Shown here piece by piece: positions 57,976 through 64,000 of a stretch of DNA of 64,000 bases. The position numbers were made by a program, and so were the translations under genes. Under the pieces are notes generated by a model that did not search any database, had not been told where the DNA came from, and saw only the letters and a program-made list of their open reading frames with translations. Source of the DNA: Polytrichum commune (Eukaryota > Streptophyta > Polytrichopsida > Polytrichales > Polytrichaceae); assembly GCA_950295325.1 (NCBI GenBank), contig OX485809.1, positions 6,634,001-6,698,000 of the forward strand, given 5' to 3'. The stretch's first letter is position 1; each line of letters starts with the position of its first letter.

Positions 57976-59540
57976 CATCCACGTGTCAATTCAAGTATGC
58001 CTACAAGTGGTGATTCGGCCATGTTCACATGATTAAGTGAACTGACAATCCCTAGGAGATTGTATTTTCCTCCACTCCTATACCCCCAATTAATTAATTA
58101 ATCATTATTGATGAAAATCTATCTCACATTGGGTTTCCCTATCCAAAGATCTACCAAACCAGTTTAGGAACACTTGGACACTCGATAGCAACCAACAGAG
58201 AGGCATGGGTTGAACTGAAATGCCGAGCTATTCAAGGGAAAAAGAGCAGTGGGGGCAATCACTATTCCGGGTACTCATTACCCGCAACGTATCAATTGGC
58301 CACTTTAAAAACACTGTGTTCTCTTTCCCTCCGAATAATCTTAGATGATTGCACTTTGCATTTAGAATAAAAGTGTAGGATGCAAAAAAATCGACTCAAT
58401 TTCAATTTCAATCTGAAGTGGAGGATGGAAGAGAAGGTGGAGTAGGCTTCACTATGTTTTAGGAAGAGAACAAGCTTCACAGGCTGAGCAATGTTATGAA
58501 ATTTCAAAACAATTTCAGGCATAGTTAAAGAGAGCAGCCACTTTCCCAAGCTCTCGAGTGTGAATGGGTGGCTTAAACATAAGGCCATAACCCGGATCCC
58601 ATGAGAACTCTGAGGTTAGCTGCCTAGGCCAGAATTGTATTGTACTTGGTAACCTTAGCACTTGATTCCCAGTGCACCCTACCAAATATGGTCCAACCAT
58701 CATAGTGGGGCATCCAGGTGAACCGAATATTTTCAACCAATCAAGTGGGAACCTTAGGGCTTGCCCTTGGGGAAGATAGGTGCCAGCCAACTTGTTCATG
58801 CATGTTTTAGGCATTCACCTTCGAAATAAGACAATAGTTTTCAAGGGGGCCTCTAATTCTCGTAATGCCCATTTAGGGATTACATATAGACTTTGACCAA
58901 CTCGAAAATAAAGCAACGCCATAATTCACACCAGTGACAACATCGAAGTCGTCTTTTTTTACAAGTCTAATAAAAACAACAACGTTTGTCAACTTTTGTG
59001 AAAGAGCACTCACTGGCAGTGGACTTTGATAATTCTTAACAATTCGAGATTAGCCCCGAAACTTTCTGGAATTGATCTTGGCTTCTTCAAATACATTTGC
59101 AGTCGCGCATAATTCTCACCCTTGCAAATTAGAGTAATTTAAGGCAGAAAACAACAACAAAAATGACGAAATAAGGCCCATCCACACGCATACAGAACAT
59201 ACTTAAACTTTCTCCACAAACTACAAAAATGAGCCACTTCACATGCAGTTCAAACGGCCACATTGAAAGCCAGATCAAAGATCTGGTGTCAAAACTTCTT
59301 AAATGGCAGGCAAACAGTATGTTTGCACACACCTTGTCTAGAGCTGTAATACGGTTTTTTCCTAATGTTGAATCAGAGTAGACTACCCATAACAAAGATA
59401 TAAAACAACAGTGGCGCTTCAAGTGGCACTACACTCTTATTGGAGTGGCAAAACAAGTGCCTGAAGCCCTCACTGATTTGACAATCAAAAAAAAAAAAAA
59501 AAAAAAGGTCCAACATGAGCCTTGAGAGTAAGTAACATCA
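57976..59540. other. Intergenic stretch with dispersed repeat copy 2
   Basis: 58690-58960 is the partner of the 8740-8985 repeat. The rest has no gene signature. A poly-A run of about 20 (59487-59507) lies just downstream of the minus-strand gene that ends at 59541. Confidence 0.45.
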
Positions 59541-61991
59541 TCATTTGGAGTCCGTTGCATATGGAGCATGAGCTGAGGTGTAGTGCGGTGCATCCTCGCC
59601 ATGTGGAAATCGTGGCGTTACCTGCAGCAAATATTTGTTGCTATCAGCATTACATGGAATTTTCACACTTTACAATTATAAGGCCAACAACAATGAAGGC
59701 CACTGTGGAAATCCAAATTCTAACTGTCAAAGAGGAATCCTAAATGGTGGGAGATACTTTCTTTTGCAAGAACTTCTCACTAATTAAAAGAAGTGCACAG
59801 TGCATGAAGTTTTATTTTGCAGAATTGAAGACTCACAAATTAAAGACTGCAAGAAAGACAGATCAGTTACCTTGTAATGTACATCATCACGGTCCCAAGG
59901 TGCTTCATGTACCTTTGATTTGTCTGTCTGAAACATTACACCATCCAAATCTTCAAAGAGTTAGTCACATCAAACTAAACATGGTCTACAAAACAATGCC
60001 AAAGTTTTAAGAACGAATTAACTACAGAAGGTAATAAAGGTACTTAAGATATACAGTTTTAGCACCATCTACCTTTAGTCCTTCAGTAGCCAGGCCATGC
60101 ACACTGGAGGCATATATATAAAAACAAATCCATATATATATAAGATAAGCGGGCCTGATTCAACTACTTAAATAACATGGACACCTATATTTGGGTGGTG
60201 TGTGGTTATGTGTGGCTCTATGAACGAACACCAAAAAGACATGTGTTAAAAAGAGATTGGACTATGCACTCAAATTTGTTAACCATTCTAGGGTTAATAG
60301 TCAACATAATTTGGGGTGGGGGGAGGGAGGAGGGGGGAGGGGCACTACAATCATTTAATAAGAAAGAAAATCTTCCCTTTGACAATGAATAAGATATTTA
60401 CCTGAGCCCCAAAAATTATGAGGAAAATGGCTAATCATTATGATTAGGACTTGCTAATCATCTCACAGTAATTGCGTGGTTCATATCCTACAAAAAGTGG
60501 GTGCAGACCTAAAAGTGTTCATTCAAGTCCTGCTTACCTTATGTGTGTTTGACCACATATTCCTACAATAAGTATGAAAATCATGCCTGCGGTGGTCGGT
60601 GGAGCCTATGTGATGTGTTCTCAGGGGTTACGGTCCTGTTGGTATCAGGCAGTGGTTGTGACCCTCGGCATGCAGGTACTGGTGGCTGCGTTCTTTCCCA
60701 TGGTGCATCAGATACTGCTCCAACATTCTGCTAATCCCCAAACATACAATGACTTCCTGCCATTAATAACATGATAATGAACAATGAACACACTCAAACA
60801 ACCTCATATTACATAAGTAGGTATACCTGATGAGCCTGATCCTCCTTATAAGGCTACTGGACCAGCACCCTTAACACATGTCATGATGACACAACATCCC
60901 ACACTAAACGACACAAAGAAGATCAAAAACCCACAAATTGATAGACAGCGATGGTATGTTGTGATCCAACACCAGTATACTTAATAGCAGTAAAACCACA
61001 GCATAAAGCATTCCCTCTGATGGAAGCACAGTTGATCGCATCAGTGCCAAAGAGAGTTTGTAGAGGTTAAGAGCCAACCTTGGGCAACGAGACAAAGATG
61101 GAAGGAAAAACAACTTTACAGATGAGATGGAGAATCTCAACAAAATGACTAGAGGTACTTCAACCAGTCAACAGATGCTAAAGAACAGCAAAGCACATCA
61201 GTAACCATTAGTGCAACATATGCTTTTGCGGTAGACAAATAAAATGTTCACAAACCTATGCTTAATGAGACTGCCTTGGCGTGCAATGAGGTTACCGGTG
61301 TTAAATAGGATCAAAATTCCAGATTAAATGGCACAAAAGAAGCTTTCAGACAGACGAATTGATGCAGAAAGTGGTCTCTTGTGATCCTACAGTGTATGTA
61401 CCACTAACCCACCACATGAGGCATTCCCTCTGCTTGAAGCACAGCTAATCAAATCCAAATTCTATGTGTTGCACACTACGCAAGTCCCAATTCAATGTCA
61501 ATCTCATGAAGAAGGTGGTCAGACAAAGTTGTAGAGGTTAAGATCTGACCTTGAGCAATGAGACTAAGAGGAGGGGAGACCTATGTGACGGATAAGATGG
61601 AGAAGCCCAACAAGATGATAAGAGGTACTTTAACCAGTTGACAGATGCTATGGAATGGCAAAGCAGATCACTAACTAGTAGTACAGCATTCACTCTGACA
61701 TACACAAAGAAATGGCTGACAAACCTATGCTAAAAGAGAGACATCCGCATACAGTCTGTAAGTAGACAAGAAAGAAGAAGGGAAGATGACCTCCTGAGGT
61801 GGAGGAAGGTTATGGAACGTGGCAAAGGGCGCCGTCTGCGAGTTGCAGGTGATGTAGGGCTCAGGGTCATGGCCACGCCCACAATGGACATCAGGTTGAT
61901 CCTTAAACCATGGCGCTGAAACTGCGTCAGCTCGCTTCTCATATTTGGGCAAGTCGTGCATTGTTGCGTAGGGTGCCGTATTCGACGACAT
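59541..61991 (-). CDS. Unrecognised small Pro/Trp-rich protein with APW and AP(Y/F)AT repeats
   Basis: Four phase-0 exons can be chained: 61791-61991, 60632-60727, 59871-59927 and 59541-59621 (145 codons with stop; 144 residues). Each junction has GT/AG, though the first two donors (GAG|GTCATC and ACC|GTAACC) are weak. The protein repeats two motifs: TAPYATMHDLP, TAPFATFHNLP and HAPYATDSK; and SAPWFKDQ, DAPWERTQ and EAPWDRDD. One or more of these sits in every exon, which supports the chain. No signal peptide, membrane segment or known domain is seen. If the first donor is not used, the frame runs on to 61725 and gives an 88-residue protein. I do not recognise the family. The start is the first ATG of the frame at 61991; upstream exons are possible. 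Confidence 0.55.
60141..60545 (+). mobile_element. AAGGTAGAYG-family MITE in an intron of the APW-motif gene
   Basis: Starts TAAGATAAGCGGGCCTGATT and ends GTCCTGCTTACCTTATG. Blocks include TGGACACCTATATTTGGGTG, GAGATTGGACTATGC, AACCATTCTAGGGTTAATAG, CAAAAATTATGAGGAAAATG and AAAGTGGGTGCAGA. It lies between exons 2 and 3 of the minus-strand gene. Confidence 0.65.
60850..61720. repeat. Two tandem ~440-base units in an intron of the APW-motif gene
   Basis: The units at about 60850-61260 and 61310-61720 align through GTGATCC, GGCATTCCCTCTG, GAAGCACAG, GTAGAGGTTAAGA, GATAAGATGGAGAA, AAGAGGTACTT.AACCAGT and AAACCTATGCT. Identity is moderate, so the duplication is old. Confidence 0.65.
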
Positions 61992-62149
61992 CTTAACCCA
62001 CAGACACAATATTGTCTACTTCACTCACTTGTTGATGCACAGAATGCAGAATTGTATGTAACTTACTGCACAAATTGCAAGAAAGACGTATTGAGAATGT
62101 TATGTCAACTTTGAAACAAACAAACAGAGAGGCTCAGACATAGCCATAT

Positions 62150-63290
62150 TAGCAATAGTCTTCTGTTCAGTTCAGTGACAATTTGAGGTAATTGCAGTGG
62201 CAATGTGAGATGAGTAGGAGACACACAAGAGGATGGTATCGAGAGGTTTGCAATGTAGCAGTCGACTGCAAAATTGAACCATCCCATACAAAAACTCAGT
62301 ACTCAAATTCTTCACAGCTCGAAAAGTGGAGCACAGACAGCACACTCCAGCAGAACAAGCAATATTGACAACCACAAGCAAACTCAAAGCAAGTGCAGCC
62401 ACAACAAGTTTAAAATTTTGAAATTAAAGAACATCAACATCAACACAGCTCTCTCTGCCTATGTGCATATTTTCTATTAGCCCCTGATGAAGTCACATAT
62501 GGAACCCCTGGCCAAACAATGGTGTTCGGTCCTGTTACAATTTGAGGGGCTTGCAATGGCAATCAATGTGAGATAAGCATGGGATGACATACAAGAGACG
62601 GAGAGAATATATCAAGAAGGTTTGCAGAGTAGCAGTGAACTGACAAATTGAACCTATCCCCAACAAAACTCTGCACTCCAAACATATAGAGCTCCACAAG
62701 TGGAGCACAGATAGAACACTTCGGCAGAACAAGCAACTCCAAACATATAGAGCTCCACAAGTAGAGCACAGATAGAACACTTCGGCAGAACAAGCATTAT
62801 CAACAACCGCAGGCAAACTCGAAGCAAGTGTAGCCAAAAACAACAACAACTCAAACAAAAAATATCAACATCAACATCAACATCAACACATCTCTCTCTG
62901 CCTATCTGCATATTTTCTAGACCCAGACGAAGTCACACATTGAACCTTTGGCTAAACAATGGTGTTCAGTCCTGTTACAATTTGAGCTGCGTCAATAACC
63001 ATGTGACATGACTGTACGATGAAATACAAGAGACAGGATGGAATATATCCAGAGGTTTCCAAAGTAGCAGTGGACTCACAAATTGAACCTATCCCAACAA
63101 AACTCGAAACACATACAACTCCAAGCGTGGTGCACAGACAGAATACTTCCGCATTAACAAGAAATGTCAACAACCACACACAACACCTCAAACTAAATAC
63201 ACCAAAATAACGACAAAAACAAAAACAAAACAACACAGCTCCTCCTCTCTACCTATGTGCATGTTCTCTTGTCAAATGTCAACCACGAAT
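62150..63290. repeat. Three tandem ~370-base units
   Basis: The units at about 62160-62530, 62531-62965 and 62966-63290 each carry ACAATTTGAG, a CAGAGTAGCAGTG-type block, AAATTGAACC(T)ATCCC, GTGGAGCACAGACAG-like, and CTCTCTGCCTATGTGCATAT. The middle unit has its own inner duplication (AACATATAGAGCTCCACAAG at about 62682 and 62743). They lie upstream of the first coding exon of the minus-strand APW-motif gene, probably in its 5' intron. Confidence 0.65.
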
Positions 63291-63767
63291 TTCCCGCTGA
63301 TCACCACCCCAAACCATAAATTCTACCACTCTACCCCTCGACATCGACCGTAACCCCTACACAGATATACATGCTAACCCTAAACACCACATCCCAGACA
63401 CAATGCAAGCGCCCAAATGCCAAGTTGGCTTCCAAGAACAAATGACGATGCCTTCAAGCCTATTATCTCTGACCTCGCCTTCCGATCACACTGGACAAAT
63501 GCAGACCTAAATATCAATACAGAAGATCCAAGACCCACATGAACGACATCCCATTCCTTATACCCACATAATGATTCTGTTACGTATTCCCTACCTAACC
63601 CTGCACAGCCCGGAGAGGTGTCTCCTCCGGTATCCTTTGCAAGGTTTCAATGAGGCTTGTACAGAAGACGCTTCTTAACGTCTAAAGAACAACACACCTG
63701 AGGCGAGCAAAGCGAATGCAAGAGTGAGGTGATGTACAGTAGAGAAGAAGAAGAACGATGTGTTTAC

Positions 63768-63900
63768 CTTGGGGCGGGGGCGATGGAGAGAATGGACGAT
63801 GTTGCGGAGGAATGGCGAGGTGCCACCAAGAATGTTTGTTGCTGCTGCGAGGCTGCCGCGGTATTCGTATTCGTATTGTACCGTTGTGTATCGTATATGT
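63768..63900 (-). other. Possible leader exon of the APW-motif gene
   Basis: On the minus strand a GC-rich segment (CGCGGCAGCCTCGCAGCAGC onward) ends at a good donor, CCCCAAG|GTAAACAC (junction at 63768/63767). It is preceded by an AT-rich repeat (63860-63930) that could be a promoter. It has no in-frame ATG close by, so it is more likely 5' UTR than coding. A plus-strand frame also covers it, so strand is uncertain. Confidence 0.3.
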
Positions 63901-63987
63901 ATCGTAAGTATATCGTATCGTATGTGTATTGAGTGTTTCAAATACGGTCTCCTACGTGGACTAGGTAGGAGATGGAGATGCAATCTT

Positions 63988-64000
63988 TGTAAGGTAGACG
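63988..64000 (+). mobile_element. Start of another AAGGTAGAYG-family MITE at the window edge
   Basis: The window ends GTAAGGTAGACG, identical to the first bases of the family terminus. The rest lies outside the window, so this is only suggestive. Confidence 0.3.

Noticed and set aside
61725-61790. Continuation of the first APW-motif exon to a stop at 61725
   Set aside because: The sequence after the GAG|GT site is pyrimidine-rich and loses the motif pattern, while the chained exons continue it. Kept as an alternative only.
63729-63932. Plus-strand open frame at the right end
   Set aside because: It runs through a simple TATCGTAT-type repeat and a Cys/Ala low-complexity stretch. The minus strand has a better splice donor in the same place.
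1-64000. CRISPR array, operon or prokaryotic element
   Set aside because: Repeats are degenerate or transposon-like, genes are spliced and plant-type, and no cas-like or bacterial gene is present.

Overview
The window is nuclear DNA from a land plant. It is gene-poor, has spliceosomal introns, and is AT-rich between genes. It encodes plant-type proteins: a CDC48B-like AAA ATPase, an EXORDIUM-family wall protein, phenylalanine ammonia-lyase (PAL) and phi-class glutathione S-transferase (GST) relics. A Stowaway MITE with the classic plant terminal repeat is also present. The PAL gene has five exons, and a CUB domain is fused to the EXORDIUM protein; both are unusual for flowering plants. A seedless plant (bryophyte, lycophyte or fern) is therefore my tentative guess.

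Layout: (1) about 23-3334, minus: 5' six exons of a CDC48B-type ATPase, running off the left edge. (2) 3.4-20.4 kb: intergenic DNA with a SINE, MITEs and decayed repeats. (3) 20492-25862, plus: a four-exon gene for a secreted EXORDIUM-like protein with a C-terminal CUB domain. Its introns are full of repeats. (4) 27.6-30.0 kb: phi-class GST relics on the minus strand, one split by a hAT element with an 8-bp target-site duplication (TSD). (5) 30-46 kb: dense transposon debris, including a pogo-like element with a piggyBac-like MITE nested in it, several hAT-like MITEs, a Stowaway, a Mutator-like foldback and a near-perfect hairpin MITE. (6) 46343-51203, plus: a complete five-exon PAL gene whose introns consist largely of degenerate tandem repeats. 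(7) 51.2-59.5 kb: more repeats. (8) 59541-61991, minus: an unrecognised four-exon gene for a small Pro/Trp-rich protein with repeated APW and AP(Y/F)AT motifs, followed upstream by tandem repeats and a possible leader exon.

The genes do not form a pathway cluster. PAL (phenylpropanoid entry) and the EXORDIUM-CUB protein (apoplast) could both bear on the cell wall, but nothing here links them. Splice structures were built by hand from GT/AG sites, phase and family conservation, without transcript data. Transposon calls rest mainly on terminal inverted repeats (TIRs) and TSDs that can be read directly.
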